Source of the DNA: Lewinellaceae bacterium
GTDB taxonomy: Bacteria > Bacteroidota > Bacteroidia > Chitinophagales > Saprospiraceae
DNA: 64,000 nt
Assembly (NCBI GenBank): GCA_020636405.1
Contig: JACJXW010000005.1
Coordinates: forward strand, 558,001-622,000
Direction of reading: 5' to 3'
Under the pieces are notes generated by a model. It was not told the origin of the DNA, did no database searches, and saw nothing but the letters and a program-made list of their open reading frames with translations. A program made the position numbers and the translations under genes. This document shows, in pieces, positions 1 through 8,929 of the stretch (within the stretch, counting starts at the first letter, position 1; each line of letters begins with the position of its first letter).

Positions 1-1
1 G

Positions 2-367
2 GTAAAAAATCACGAAACTTATGAGAATTACTTCCCCGAAGAGCGCGCCTACCTGCTGAAACGCATCGAAGAAGAAGGGATCCGCAATGTCATTTTCCTG
101 ACCGGTGACCGCCACCTGACGGAATTGAGTAAATACGTCAATTCCAATGGTAACGCTGTCTACGACCTGACCATTTCTCCCCTGACTGCGGGCGTGAATC
201 CGAACAACGAGGACAATTCTTTACGAGTTGAAGGCACGCTGGTGAACGAGCACAACTTCGGCCTGCTGGAGTTCTCCGGCCCCCGTACCGAACGGGTGCT
301 CACCATCCGGGTCATTGATGCCGACGGTAACGAGGAGTGGTCGAGGGAGATCCCTTCGGAGAAATAA
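2..367 (+). CDS. PhoD-like phosphatase, C-terminal part
   Basis: This is the 3' end of a gene that begins upstream of the window; 121 codons remain. The residues fit the end of the PhoD-like metallophosphatase fold: the segment VIFLTGDRHLTEL is the late metal-ligand region, where a GD.H motif sits at the end of a beta strand, and it is followed by a short all-beta tail ending DADGNEEWSREIPSEK. Members of this family are exported phosphodiesterases or alkaline phosphatases that release phosphate outside the cytoplasm. The signal peptide and first metal ligands lie outside the window, so substrate and localisation are family-based inference. The next gene starts 114 bases downstream behind its own -7 box. 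Confidence 0.7.
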   Translation, partial: VKNHETYENYFPEERAYLLKRIEEEGIRNVIFLTGDRHLTELSKYVNSNGNAVYDLTISPLTAGVNPNNEDNSLRVEGTLVNEHNFGLLEFSGPRTERVLTIRVIDADGNEEWSREIPSEK

Positions 368-460
368 CCATCCGGGCGCTCCGGATTCACATGGGGCGTC
401 GTTGCCCGGACAAGCAATGAAAGTAATCAGATGGCCACGGCCCATCTGGTGCGTTTCTGC

Positions 461-468
461 TATCTTTG
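461..468 (+). promoter_or_regulatory. Bacteroidota -7 box (TATCTTTG)
   Basis: An exact match to TAnnTTTG lies 13 bases before the ATG at 482. No clear -33 TTTG is visible. The position argues against translation from the upstream in-frame ATG at 431, which precedes the box. Confidence 0.45.
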
Positions 469-481
469 CAAAAAAAGGCTT

Positions 482-1282
482 ATGAAAAAATGCGCCATTT
501 GGATGGCCTGCCTGATCGTTCTGGCGGGTTGCGGCACAAAGACTAACCCACAGCAGTCCAATCAGCAGGAAAAACCACCGGCAGAGACAGCAGCAGAGGA
601 CAAGGCTCAACAGGTAGTGGATGCGGCCATTGCAAAACATGGCGGGAGCAGGTATGAAGACAGCCGGGTTACCTTCGAATTCAGAGGCCGGAGATACACC
701 GCTACCCGTAGTGGCAGCAAATTCGAGTATGAACGCCTTTTTAAAGATACCACCGGCGCCGATATACGCGATGTGCTCACCAATGAAGGCTTCTACCGGG
801 AAGTGAACGGCCAACGGGCCCAACTCAGCGCCAAGGACAGCTCGGCCTATGCCAATTCCCTCAACTCAGTCATCTACTTTGCTCTGCTGCCCTATTTTCT
901 CAATGACCGGGCGGTCATCAAGGAATACCTCGGGGAGGCCACTATTCTGGGCAAGCCCTACCACAAGATCAGGGTCACTTTCCGGCAGGAAGGAGGGGGT
1001 AAGGATTTTGAGGATGAATACATCTACTGGTTCCATAAGGATCTGCACACCCTGGATTACCTGGCCTACAACTACCATGTCGACGGTGGAGGGGCCCGCT
1101 TCCGGGAGGCTTACGCCGTCCGTACTTCCAACGGGATACAGTTCGCCGATTACCGCAACTACAAACCGAAAACAGATAACCGCAACGTAGCCGAGTTTGA
1201 CGCCTTGTTCGAGAACGGCGGCCTGGAACAGCTGTCCCTCATCGAGCTGGAGCACGTGCGGGTGGTGCTGGATTTCTGGTAG
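482..1282 (+). CDS. DUF6503-like lipoprotein
   Basis: A 266-residue exported lipoprotein. The start at 482 is chosen because it gives a short positively charged N-terminus, a hydrophobic stretch and a lipobox ending LAGCG; an ATG 51 bases upstream would bury this signal and lies before the -7 box. After the lipidated Cys comes a low-complexity linker rich in Gln, Glu and Ala, then a globular domain from about residue 45 that starts VDAAIAKHGG and contains strand-rich sequence such as VTFEFRGRRYTATR. This pattern resembles the DUF6503 family of Bacteroidota, which is distantly like LolA/LolB lipid-binding folds. Its role is unknown; a periplasmic or outer-membrane lipid or ligand-binding role is inference. 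Confidence 0.7.
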   Translation: MKKCAIWMACLIVLAGCGTKTNPQQSNQQEKPPAETAAEDKAQQVVDAAIAKHGGSRYEDSRVTFEFRGRRYTATRSGSKFEYERLFKDTTGADIRDVLTNEGFYREVNGQRAQLSAKDSSAYANSLNSVIYFALLPYFLNDRAVIKEYLGEATILGKPYHKIRVTFRQEGGGKDFEDEYIYWFHKDLHTLDYLAYNYHVDGGGARFREAYAVRTSNGIQFADYRNYKPKTDNRNVAEFDALFENGGLEQLSLIELEHVRVVLDFW

Positions 1283-1303
1283 GAGCATGCCTATACAACG
1301 AAT

Positions 1304-2296
1304 ATGAAACTCCTCATCATACGTTTTTCCTCTATTGGCGATATCGTGCTGGCCACCCCTGTGATCCGTGCGGTGAAGCAGCAATTGGGGGCAGAAGTCC
1401 ATTGCCTGACGAAACGGGGGTTTCGAGGTATATTGGACGCCAACCCCTACATCGATAAGGTGTATGCGATAGATAGCAAGGTTTCGGAAGTAATGGCGGA
1501 GCTCAAACGGGAGGATTACGATTATATAGTCGACCTGCACAACAACCTGCGCTCTGCACAGGTGAAATGGGGGTTGAAAGCCCGGCCCTTTTCTTTCGAC
1601 AAGATCAACTGGGAGAAATGGCTCATCGTCAACCTGAAGGTCAACCGGTTGCCGGACGTACATATCGTTCACCGCTATATGGCAACGGTAGAACCACTGG
1701 GCGTAAAATACGATGGACAGGGGCTGGATTATTTCATCCCGCCGGAAGACGAAGTGGATGTGGGCAATCTTTTAACCACCAACGTGCTGGCTCCCCGGCA
1801 GGAAGTTCCCCGGTACATCGCTTTCGTCATCGGTGCTGCGCACAATACCAAGCGCCTGCCCACCGATAGGATCATTTCGATCTGCCGGCAGTCCGCTTTG
1901 CCCGTTCTGTTGCTGGGCGGCCCTGGCGAGGCCGAGGAGGGCCGGCAGATCGCCGACGCTGCCGGCGGGCAGGCGATGAACCTCTGCGGCCTTTTCAACC
2001 TCAACCAATCGGCCTCCGTCGTGCGCCAGGCTTTCAAGGTCATTTCACACGATACCGGCCTGATGCACATCGCCGCCGCTTTTGGCAAGGATATTCTCTC
2101 TGTGTGGGGCAACACCATTCCCGAATTTGGCATGTATCCCTTTTACCCGGACGGAGTCAGCCGCAACGCCACCTTTGAGGTGAAAGGCCTGTCGTGCCGC
2201 CCCTGCTCCAAGATCGGATTTCAGGAGTGCCCCAAAGGGCATTTTCGCTGCATGCAGGACATTCCGGTGGAGGCGATTGTAAAAGAATTGGAGTAA
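1304..2296 (+). CDS. glycosyltransferase family 9 (heptosyltransferase-like)
   Basis: A 330-residue cytosolic or membrane-associated GT-B glycosyltransferase of family 9, the family of lipopolysaccharide heptosyltransferases (WaaC, WaaF). The N-terminus MKLLIIRFSSIGDIVLATPV is the typical first strand and glycine loop, and the second Rossmann half carries VISHDTGLMHIAAAFG (about residues 247-262), the nucleotide-sugar site. A Cys-rich segment near the end, with four Cys between about residues 298 and 319 (SCRPC, ECP, RCM), is common in Bacteroidota members. It begins 21 bases after the lipoprotein gene and may share its transcript. The likely job is adding a sugar to the lipid A core or a related glycolipid; the exact sugar cannot be read from sequence. 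Confidence 0.85.
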   Translation: MKLLIIRFSSIGDIVLATPVIRAVKQQLGAEVHCLTKRGFRGILDANPYIDKVYAIDSKVSEVMAELKREDYDYIVDLHNNLRSAQVKWGLKARPFSFDKINWEKWLIVNLKVNRLPDVHIVHRYMATVEPLGVKYDGQGLDYFIPPEDEVDVGNLLTTNVLAPRQEVPRYIAFVIGAAHNTKRLPTDRIISICRQSALPVLLLGGPGEAEEGRQIADAAGGQAMNLCGLFNLNQSASVVRQAFKVISHDTGLMHIAAAFGKDILSVWGNTIPEFGMYPFYPDGVSRNATFEVKGLSCRPCSKIGFQECPKGHFRCMQDIPVEAIVKELE

Positions 2297-2309
2297 CTGC
2301 CTGTAGAAC

Positions 2310-3881
2310 TTACTTCCAATTCAGCGCCTCCTCTATCGCTTTTTCCACCATGGGTTCCATCGTTTTGTATCCTAATAACGTGGGATGGACTTCATCTTCG
2401 GCAAGGGCGTAGGGCAATCCGTTCCTTTGGTCCTTCATAGCGCTGTGGTAATCGAGGTAAACGCACTGGTTCTCATCGGCATATTTTTTCAGCATGGCGT
2501 TTAGGCGGAGGATCTTTTCAGCGGGCTGCAGCCCCGGCGCCCAGGGGTAGTCGGCTACCGGAAGTACGGAAGAGATCACTACGCGAATGCCATTGGATCG
2601 TGCTATTTCCGCCATAGAGGCGATATTGTCGAAGATGGCTTCCAGTGTAGTGGGGCCGGTATTCCCGGCAATATCATTGGTGCCGGCGAGGATCACGACA
2701 ACGGCAGGTTGCAGAGCGACCACATCCTGACGGAAGCGGATCAGCATTTGCGGGGTGGTTTGTCCTCCAATTCCCCGGTTGACATAGGGTTTGCCGGCGA
2801 AGAACTCCGGATGGGCATTGATCCAGCCTTCGGTGATGGAGTTTCCAAAAAAGACGACCCTGTTTTCGTTTTTTTCTGGTGGCATAAGTTTTTGGTTTGC
2901 TTCGGAATACCTTTTCAGCCCGCCAAAGTCGGTGCGGATCATTTCTTCCCAGTACCGGCGCCAGTTCCAGTTCCCTTTCAGGTCGGATCTTGCTGCCCTT
3001 TCGGGAGTGAGGAGCAAGCCTTGTCGCTCCAGCCATTGAGAAAACCGTTCGGCCCAAAGGTCTACCGGCAGGCCCTGCCGCCGCAGGGCGAAGCCATGGC
3101 CGCCTTCGGGGTAGATGTGCAGTTCTGCCGGCCGGCCGGCCTTCCGCCATTTTTCATACAGGCCGGTATTGCCGGAGGCGATGGGGTCATCTTCGGCCAG
3201 CGCCAGGAACAGGGGGGGCGCATCGGCCGGGACTGCGTCTCCCAGGATTGCGCCGCAGTAGGCATAGATCGGGGCAATAAAATCCGGCCGGCTTTCCGCA
3301 TCGCAGGTTTGGGCGACGGAGGCGATGAGCGTTCCTCCTGCCGAAAACCCGATCATGCCGATGCGTTGGGGGGCGATACCGAATTCGGCGGCGTGCCGGC
3401 GCACATACCGGACGGCTTCCCGGCCGTCGGCGACCGCCATCGGCACGAATGGTGCATTGATGGAGTCTATCCTGGCGTAATTGCCGGTGCGGATATCCTG
3501 CCCGATCAGGGGGTCGAATCCTTCTGGCGCGTTGACTACCCGGTATTTGAGGACGAAAGCAGTGACGCCCAGGGAATTGAGCCAGCGGGCAACCTCATAG
3601 CCTTCCTTTTCCAAAGCGAGGCCCCGGAAAGCGCCACCCGGACAAACGATAACGGCCGTTTTGTTACTGAGCACCTCTGGCTGGAAAACAGTCAGGGTGG
3701 GCTGGGTGATGTTGCGGACAAAGATCTCGTTTCCCCATTCTTGAAGGGTATCTGTTTTTTCCGGATAGATCCAGCTTTCCGAGCCGGGGGCGGCGCCATC
3801 GTAAAGCGGAATCACATCCTGGCTGCAAACGGGAAGCGCCAGCAGAAGGCAGGGTACGAACAAAGTAAAGAAGTATTTCAT
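2310..3881 (-). CDS. two-domain esterase: alpha/beta hydrolase plus SGNH hydrolase
   Basis: A 523-residue exported enzyme with two different hydrolase folds. The start at 3881 gives a clear signal peptide, MKYFFTLFVPCLLLALPVCS; an ATG 90 bases upstream would precede it. Residues of about 25-300 form an acetyl-esterase or BD-FAE-like alpha/beta hydrolase with the nucleophile motif GFSAGG near residue 179, an acidic residue in AEDDP and a His in EGGHGF. Residues of about 340-523 form an SGNH/GDSL domain: block I GNSITEG, block II GIGGQT, block III AGTND and block V DEVHPT with the catalytic Asp and His. Such pairs are known in carbohydrate deacetylation, so the enzyme may remove acetyl or other ester groups from polysaccharides. 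It converges with the GT9 gene, 13 bases apart. Confidence 0.9.
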   Translation of the reverse strand: MKYFFTLFVPCLLLALPVCSQDVIPLYDGAAPGSESWIYPEKTDTLQEWGNEIFVRNITQPTLTVFQPEVLSNKTAVIVCPGGAFRGLALEKEGYEVARWLNSLGVTAFVLKYRVVNAPEGFDPLIGQDIRTGNYARIDSINAPFVPMAVADGREAVRYVRRHAAEFGIAPQRIGMIGFSAGGTLIASVAQTCDAESRPDFIAPIYAYCGAILGDAVPADAPPLFLALAEDDPIASGNTGLYEKWRKAGRPAELHIYPEGGHGFALRRQGLPVDLWAERFSQWLERQGLLLTPERAARSDLKGNWNWRRYWEEMIRTDFGGLKRYSEANQKLMPPEKNENRVVFFGNSITEGWINAHPEFFAGKPYVNRGIGGQTTPQMLIRFRQDVVALQPAVVVILAGTNDIAGNTGPTTLEAIFDNIASMAEIARSNGIRVVISSVLPVADYPWAPGLQPAEKILRLNAMLKKYADENQCVYLDYHSAMKDQRNGLPYALAEDEVHPTLLGYKTMEPMVEKAIEEALNWK

Positions 3882-4307
3882 GGCAGAATGTTTTGGCCGG
3901 ATAAAATGCTGCTGCCCGCGATCTATCCCTGAAAAGGGAATCTTTGCGGAACAGTTTGCGGAATGTAGCAAATATCTGCTTTACTTTTCCAAACGGTGAA
4001 ACACGTAGGGCTTAAAAAACGTAGAATTTATCTGTCCGGGCCGTAAACCCGCAGGGTTATGGTAGCGGGAAATATCCTCCCTAATTTCCCGTTTTGTCAA
4101 ATAACTGGTCAATTTTTGCCAAGGGCAGATTGTAGAGTAGGGCGGGAAAATCTATCTTGGGTGCGTTTTACCAGCGGGTGATGCCAACGGGCGGCCTGTT
4201 GGAGCGCCGATTTGCGAAACTGCCCGGTGCGGTTGGCCAAAGTTTTAGAGAAAAAAACTATCTTTCGGGTTCAGTCCGATCACCCAAAAGCAGGACCATT
4301 AATAAAC
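3882..4307. other. intergenic region with divergent starts
   Basis: These 426 bases separate the esterase (leftward) from the PorP/SprF gene (rightward). TATCTTTC at 4259-4266 matches the Bacteroidota -7 box at seven of eight positions and lies about 42 bases before the ATG at 4308. No convincing gene, RNA or terminator was seen. Confidence 0.4.
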
Positions 4308-5399
4308 ATGACTTCTATGAAGCTAATCAAACCACTATTTTTTTTCCTCTTTACAGCCATATTGGGAACACTACAGGCACAGGATGTACATTTCTCTTTG
4401 TTCAATATGTCGCCATTGACCCTTAACCCCGCCAATACCGGTGCGTTTTTCGGCACCGCCCGGGTGGGGGGGATCTACCGCGGGCAGTGGTACAATGTCT
4501 CTGACGCCAAAGGATACGAGACGCCTTCTTTTTACGTGGACGCTCCGATTCTTCGCGGCTTTCGCGATCAGGACTGGATCGGCGTGGGCGGGGCGATCTA
4601 CAACGACCAGGCCGGTACTTCAAGGTTGAGGACCAGCGCCACCATGATCTCCGCCTCCTACCATCTGGGGCTGGGCAAGGACGGCAAGTCGGTGCTTACG
4701 CTCGGGTTGCAGGGCGGCAGTGTACAACGCCGTTACGATACCCGTGACCTTACCTTCGGCGACGGCTTCGGCGGCCCCAACCTGCTCTATGATGTTGGCA
4801 ATTCTTCCGACCCACTGCGGGGCGGCTCCAACAGCAGCAGCCGGGACAAAACGGATTATCTTGATTTTGCGGCAGGCCTGCTGTTCCGCAGCCAGATCAA
4901 CGAGCAGAGCAATTTTGAGCTGGGCGTTGCTGCTGCCCACCTCACTCAGCCCAAGTACCTCTTCGACCAGGGCTCCTTTACGGAAAACCAGTCTGATGTC
5001 AATGTAGAGGGTGCTGATAGGCGGCCGATGCGCATTACGGCTCATACCCGTTACGAATGGGCATTGACCGACCGCTGGTCGGCAGCGCCTACCGCGATGT
5101 TCCAGGCTTCTAAGGGCGCCACCGAAGTGAGCCTGCAGGCCTGGGCCGGATATATGGTCAACCCCGAGATGCAGGTGAAACTGAACTTCGGCCTGGGTTA
5201 CCGCTTCGGCGATGCCGGTAAAGTGTTGCTGGGGTTAGATTACAAGGACCTGCGCGTTGCCGCAGCCTACGATGTGAATTTCTCTCAGCTCAACGATGCG
5301 ACCAACTACCAGGGCGCCTTTGAGATTGCCGCCTGGTACATCATAAAGATCTACAAAGATCCGGAAGTCAAACAGACGATCCTTTGCCCGAAGTTCTGA
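4308..5399 (+). CDS. PorP/SprF family T9SS outer-membrane protein
   Basis: A 363-residue outer-membrane beta-barrel of the PorP/SprF family. The start at 4308 (or the in-frame ATG at 4317) gives a signal peptide ending LGTLQAQ; upstream codons in frame do not look like an export signal. Directly after cleavage comes DVHFSLFNMSPLTLNPANTG, very typical of PorP/SprF, in which NPA.TG is strongly conserved. The rest is amphipathic beta strands rich in Gly, Tyr and Phe, ending close to the C-terminus without a sorting domain. These proteins work with the T9SS in gliding or adhesin surface display and often sit next to a PorE-like protein, as here. Its specific cargo is unknown. Confidence 0.92.
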   Translation: MTSMKLIKPLFFFLFTAILGTLQAQDVHFSLFNMSPLTLNPANTGAFFGTARVGGIYRGQWYNVSDAKGYETPSFYVDAPILRGFRDQDWIGVGGAIYNDQAGTSRLRTSATMISASYHLGLGKDGKSVLTLGLQGGSVQRRYDTRDLTFGDGFGGPNLLYDVGNSSDPLRGGSNSSSRDKTDYLDFAAGLLFRSQINEQSNFELGVAAAHLTQPKYLFDQGSFTENQSDVNVEGADRRPMRITAHTRYEWALTDRWSAAPTAMFQASKGATEVSLQAWAGYMVNPEMQVKLNFGLGYRFGDAGKVLLGLDYKDLRVAAAYDVNFSQLNDATNYQGAFEIAAWYIIKIYKDPEVKQTILCPKF

Positions 5400-5549
5400 T
5401 GCCGGCTAATACCTGGGAAGGCCTTGTGGCGAAGCGCGCAAACCGGAAAGTCGCCGATCCTGCCCCCGGATCCGGTATTTTAAGGGTTACTTAACAAAAT
5501 ATTCAGAAAGAAAACGCAGTTTTTGACGTTGAGAAAACGTGGCCAATTC

Positions 5550-8084
5550 ATGAAGTCTATGAAAAATATATCAATATTCCTCTTCTTATTCCTTCTGGGC
5601 TGCGGCACTTTGATGGCCCAGCCGATCCGGAAGTCCTCTTACGAACAGACCCTGCGGGCGGCCCGCGAGTCTTTTAAAACCCGCAACTACGTATACGCCC
5701 TGGAGCGCTACGAGGAAGCCTACGAGGATAAGGAAGACCGGTCTCTGATCGATACCATCGCCTGGCTGAATTTTCAGATCCGCGATTATCAGCGGGCGGA
5801 GCGCTGGTTTGCCCGCATCATGCGCCGTGCGGAGGACAACGAGCTCACCGAGTACCGTTATACCTACGGGCAATTGCTCAAGATGAACGAGAAATACGAT
5901 GAGGCCGTTGCGGAATTCCAGAAATTCCTGGACCACTCCAGCAACGACAGCCTCAAGACACTGGCCAAAAACGAAATGGCCGGCGCCGAACTGGCCAAGG
6001 AGCTGCCCAAGACCATGAAAGGCGTGACGGTGGAAAACGCCGGGCGGGACCTCAATACCAAAGTATCTGAATACTCGCCGGCACTGGCGAGCAACGGGCA
6101 GGAAGTGTACTTTACCACTTTCGACGCCAACGATGTCATCTATGTCGATGAGAAGAACAAGGACGAGTCCTACGCCCTGATCTACAAGGCTGTGAAGGAT
6201 GATAACGGCTGGGAAAAACCCAAGGCGCTGGGCGGGGAGGTCAATCGCCCGGAATTCCACAACAGTAATGTAGCCTTGTCGAAGGATGGCCGCACCATGT
6301 ACTTCAGCCGGGCCCAGCTGGAAGGCAATACGCTGTCTGAAAGCAAGATCTATTTCAGTACCGGCGGCAGCGAAGGCTGGAAAGGCGCTCAGGAGGTGCA
6401 GGGCGTCAACGGCCCGTACATCGCCAAGCATCCGGCAGTAGGAGAGCTGTTCGGAAAGGAAGTGCTTTTCTTTGTTTCGGATATGCCGGGTGGCTACGGT
6501 GGTTTCGATGTCTACTACGCTACAAAAACGGGTGAAGGCACCTTCAACGACCCCGTCAACCTGGGTGATGTGATCAATACGCCTGGAGATGACGAAACGC
6601 CTTACTACCGCGATGGCACGCTCTATTTCAGCTCTACCGGCCACCCCGGCCTGGGAGGTTTCGATATCTTTTATTCCACCTGGGACGGCACCAAATGGAG
6701 CGAACCCCTCAATATGGGCCGTGGATACAATACCAGCGTGGACGACCAGAGCCTTACCCTCGATGACGAAGGTTATTTCGGAATGCTGGTCTCCAACCGG
6801 CCGGAAGGGCGTTCTGCTTACGGCCGCACCTGCTGCAATGACATTTATACCGTCAGCATAGCCAAGTTGTACGCCGACCTGGTCACTGGCCTGTTTACGA
6901 TAGAAAAGAAACCGTTGCCAGGAGGCACCGTCTACCTCATTCCCACCCAGGATGATAAGATGGGGACGCCGGAAAGCAAGACCAGCGAGGAAGGTAACCG
7001 CTTCGACTTCGACCTCAGCCTCGATATGCCCTACATGGTCATCGCTAACCATCCGGATTATTTCCCGGACACAATGCAGTTCAATACCGTTGGCCTGACC
7101 GAGTCGAAGACCTATCAGCATTTCTTCTACCTGAAACCCAAGCCGGTCATCCCGGAATATGACACCCTCACCATCGAAGAACCGATCGTACTGGAAAATA
7201 TCCTCTACGACTTCGATGATGACCGCATCCGTACCGAGGCGGAAAGTGACCTCGAGGTCGTGTACGAGCTGATGACCGAATACCCGGACATGAAGATCGA
7301 GCTCAGTTCTCATACCGACAACCGCGGTAATGACCAATACAACGAAGACCTCTCGCAGCGCCGCGCCGAGTCGGCCCGCCGTTGGCTGGTACGCAAGGGC
7401 ATCGCCCGGGAGCGCATTGAAGCCAAAGGTTACGGCGAGAACCAGCCGCAGACCGTCAGTGCCCGTGCCGCGGCGCTCAATGGATTCCTCAAGGAAGGGG
7501 ACGTGCTGACCAAAGAATACATCGATGCCCTTAAAGATGAAACGCAGCAGGAGGTGGCCCACGAGCTTAACCGCCGTACCGAGTTCAAGATCCTCGAAGG
7601 GCCGACCAGTATTACCATCAAGAGCACCCGCCTGAGAAAGAAGGAAACAACGAATCCGGGAACCGACCGCCAGCGGTTGATCGGGGGCGAGCAAGCGGAT
7701 AGCAGCAAGGTGCATCGGTTGTCTTCTCTCTACGGCAAGAAGGACCTCAGCGGCCTGCCCATTATGAAGTTCAAGAAACGGGTGGTCGAACTGGGAACCG
7801 TGAAGAAAGGTGAAAAGCGCCGCTTTACCTACGAGTTCTATAATGCAGGCGAAGGTGACCTGACCATTTCCCTGATCTCGGCCTGCGATTGTACCACCAT
7901 CGAAAATGACCCTACCGGGGATACTTTCCCCCCTGGTTACAAAGGCATCATAGAAGTGCTCTTCGACAGTTCGGAAAAGGACGAGGCGGAAGAGATAGAT
8001 ATTGACATCTTCCTGGAAGAAGCAGACAACGAAGGTATTCCAATCCGGGAGACGCTGCAATACCGGTTCGATCTAAAGAAATAA
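5550..8084 (+). CDS. PorE-like TPR/PD40/OmpA protein with C-terminal DUF1573
   Basis: An 844-residue exported protein. ATG 5550 gives a signal peptide ending GTLMAQ; an in-frame TTG at 5523 is less likely. Order of domains: TPR repeats (about 20-150), PD40/WD40-like blades with phrases such as YFSS, GGFD and GGYGGFDVYYA (about 170-450), a carboxypeptidase-regulatory-like segment (about 450-540), an OmpA peptidoglycan-binding domain starting at LYDFDDDRIR (about 552) with the motif SSHTDNRG and ending NRRTEFKIL, and finally a DUF1573 Ig-like domain (about 738-844). The first four match PorE, which anchors the T9SS to peptidoglycan. The DUF1573 tail is an extra. It lies 150 bases after the PorP/SprF gene, its expected partner. 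Confidence 0.9.
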   Translation: MKSMKNISIFLFLFLLGCGTLMAQPIRKSSYEQTLRAARESFKTRNYVYALERYEEAYEDKEDRSLIDTIAWLNFQIRDYQRAERWFARIMRRAEDNELTEYRYTYGQLLKMNEKYDEAVAEFQKFLDHSSNDSLKTLAKNEMAGAELAKELPKTMKGVTVENAGRDLNTKVSEYSPALASNGQEVYFTTFDANDVIYVDEKNKDESYALIYKAVKDDNGWEKPKALGGEVNRPEFHNSNVALSKDGRTMYFSRAQLEGNTLSESKIYFSTGGSEGWKGAQEVQGVNGPYIAKHPAVGELFGKEVLFFVSDMPGGYGGFDVYYATKTGEGTFNDPVNLGDVINTPGDDETPYYRDGTLYFSSTGHPGLGGFDIFYSTWDGTKWSEPLNMGRGYNTSVDDQSLTLDDEGYFGMLVSNRPEGRSAYGRTCCNDIYTVSIAKLYADLVTGLFTIEKKPLPGGTVYLIPTQDDKMGTPESKTSEEGNRFDFDLSLDMPYMVIANHPDYFPDTMQFNTVGLTESKTYQHFFYLKPKPVIPEYDTLTIEEPIVLENILYDFDDDRIRTEAESDLEVVYELMTEYPDMKIELSSHTDNRGNDQYNEDLSQRRAESARRWLVRKGIARERIEAKGYGENQPQTVSARAAALNGFLKEGDVLTKEYIDALKDETQQEVAHELNRRTEFKILEGPTSITIKSTRLRKKETTNPGTDRQRLIGGEQADSSKVHRLSSLYGKKDLSGLPIMKFKKRVVELGTVKKGEKRRFTYEFYNAGEGDLTISLISACDCTTIENDPTGDTFPPGYKGIIEVLFDSSEKDEAEEIDIDIFLEEADNEGIPIRETLQYRFDLKK

Positions 8085-8108
8085 AGAAGGGCCCAGCCCC
8101 GAATGATG

Positions 8109-8199
8109 GAACGCGGATGACGCAAATCGGGCGGGTTGGCGCGGATTGTCCTCCTTCGGAGATCCGTTCCAGTTCGCACCATTCGCTTCATCCGCGTTC
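8109..8199. repeat. REP-like imperfect palindrome
   Basis: A perfect 12-bp inverted repeat (GAACGCGGATGA at 8109-8120 and its complement at 8188-8199) bounds a GC-rich region with inner CGGAT/ATCCG pairs and a CTCC-TTC-GGAG hairpin. It lies between the PorE-like gene and pnuC. It looks like a dispersed REP-type element or could act in the pnuC leader. Confidence 0.6.
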
Positions 8200-8219
8200 T
8201 ATTTTATACCCATTCCTCT

Positions 8220-8852
8220 ATGGTCGAAACCATTCTTGGCGAAGCCGCTGCCCTCAGCTGGGTCGATTGGGTAGTAACCATTACTGCTCTTATTTACGTA
8301 GTGCTGGCGGCCCGAGGGCAGGTATGGTGCTGGTTTTGGGGTATCATCAGCTGCAGCCTTTGGGCTTATGCCTCCTTTGTCTTTTACGATCTTTACCTGG
8401 ATGCCCTGTTGCAATTGTTCTATGTGGCCATGGCCGTAGTCGGCCTGTACCAGTGGAAGTACGGAGGCCAGTCCGGAGAGGGCTTGTCCATTAGTAAGCT
8501 CAGCTTCCGGCAGCACCTTTATATCCTGGCCGGCGGTACGGTTGCCGCCCTTCTGTTCGGTTACTTTTTCGATACCTATACCCCTGCCGCCGCCACCTAC
8601 TGGGATGCCTTCACCACCGTTTTTTCCGTCATCGCTACGCTGATCCTTGTCCGGAAAGTGCTGGACAACTGGGCGTACTGGATCATTACCGACCTCATTT
8701 ACGTCGGGTTGTATTTCAGCCGTGGCGCCTACCTGTTTGCCCTGGTGATGGTGGTGTATGTCGTTATTGCTTCTTTTGCATTGGTGAGCTGGTCGAAGGA
8801 ATACCGGAATGAATATTCTCCCGGATCGGGATATCAGGAAGATCTGAATTAG
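8220..8852 (+). CDS. pnuC: nicotinamide mononucleotide transporter PnuC
   Basis: A 210-residue inner-membrane protein with about seven hydrophobic segments, the usual size and layout of PnuC. Family hallmarks include WVDWVVTITALIYVVLAARG near the N-terminus, WCWFWGIISCSLW in the first membrane segments, LQLFYVAMAVVGLYQW with the characteristic YQW, and near the C-terminus NWAYWIITDLIYVGLYFSRG, the substrate-site region (W..D). PnuC proteins carry out facilitated uptake of nicotinamide riboside or mononucleotide for NAD synthesis. The ATG at 8220 starts right at the conserved region; an upstream in-frame ATG at 8136 would lie within the palindromic element. No riboswitch was recognised in front of it. 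Confidence 0.93.
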   Translation: MVETILGEAAALSWVDWVVTITALIYVVLAARGQVWCWFWGIISCSLWAYASFVFYDLYLDALLQLFYVAMAVVGLYQWKYGGQSGEGLSISKLSFRQHLYILAGGTVAALLFGYFFDTYTPAAATYWDAFTTVFSVIATLILVRKVLDNWAYWIITDLIYVGLYFSRGAYLFALVMVVYVVIASFALVSWSKEYRNEYSPGSGYQEDLN

Positions 8853-8862
8853 GCATATTTAT

Positions 8863-8870
8863 TACCTTTG
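8863..8870 (+). promoter_or_regulatory. Bacteroidota -7 box (TACCTTTG)
   Basis: An exact TAnnTTTG match lies 59 bases before the ATG of the caspase-TPR gene and just after the stop of pnuC. It suggests that the caspase genes have their own promoter. No -33 motif is clear. Confidence 0.45.
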
Positions 8871-8929
8871 ATGATGGCCTTCATCAAAGAAGAGAGTCTG
8901 TATAGCAGCGGACCGTTAACACTCGGGCA

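Noticed and set aside
2709..3932. Long plus-strand frame opposite the two-domain esterase
   Set aside because: It has no family motif; the minus-strand frame has signal peptide and catalytic blocks.
5586..8060. Long minus-strand frame opposite the PorE-like gene
   Set aside because: It is an antisense shadow caused by GC-rich codons; no domain was recognised while the plus strand has five domains.
8085..8219. NAD- or thiamine-type riboswitch in front of pnuC
   Set aside because: No known riboswitch core could be matched; the structure is explained by a simple palindrome.
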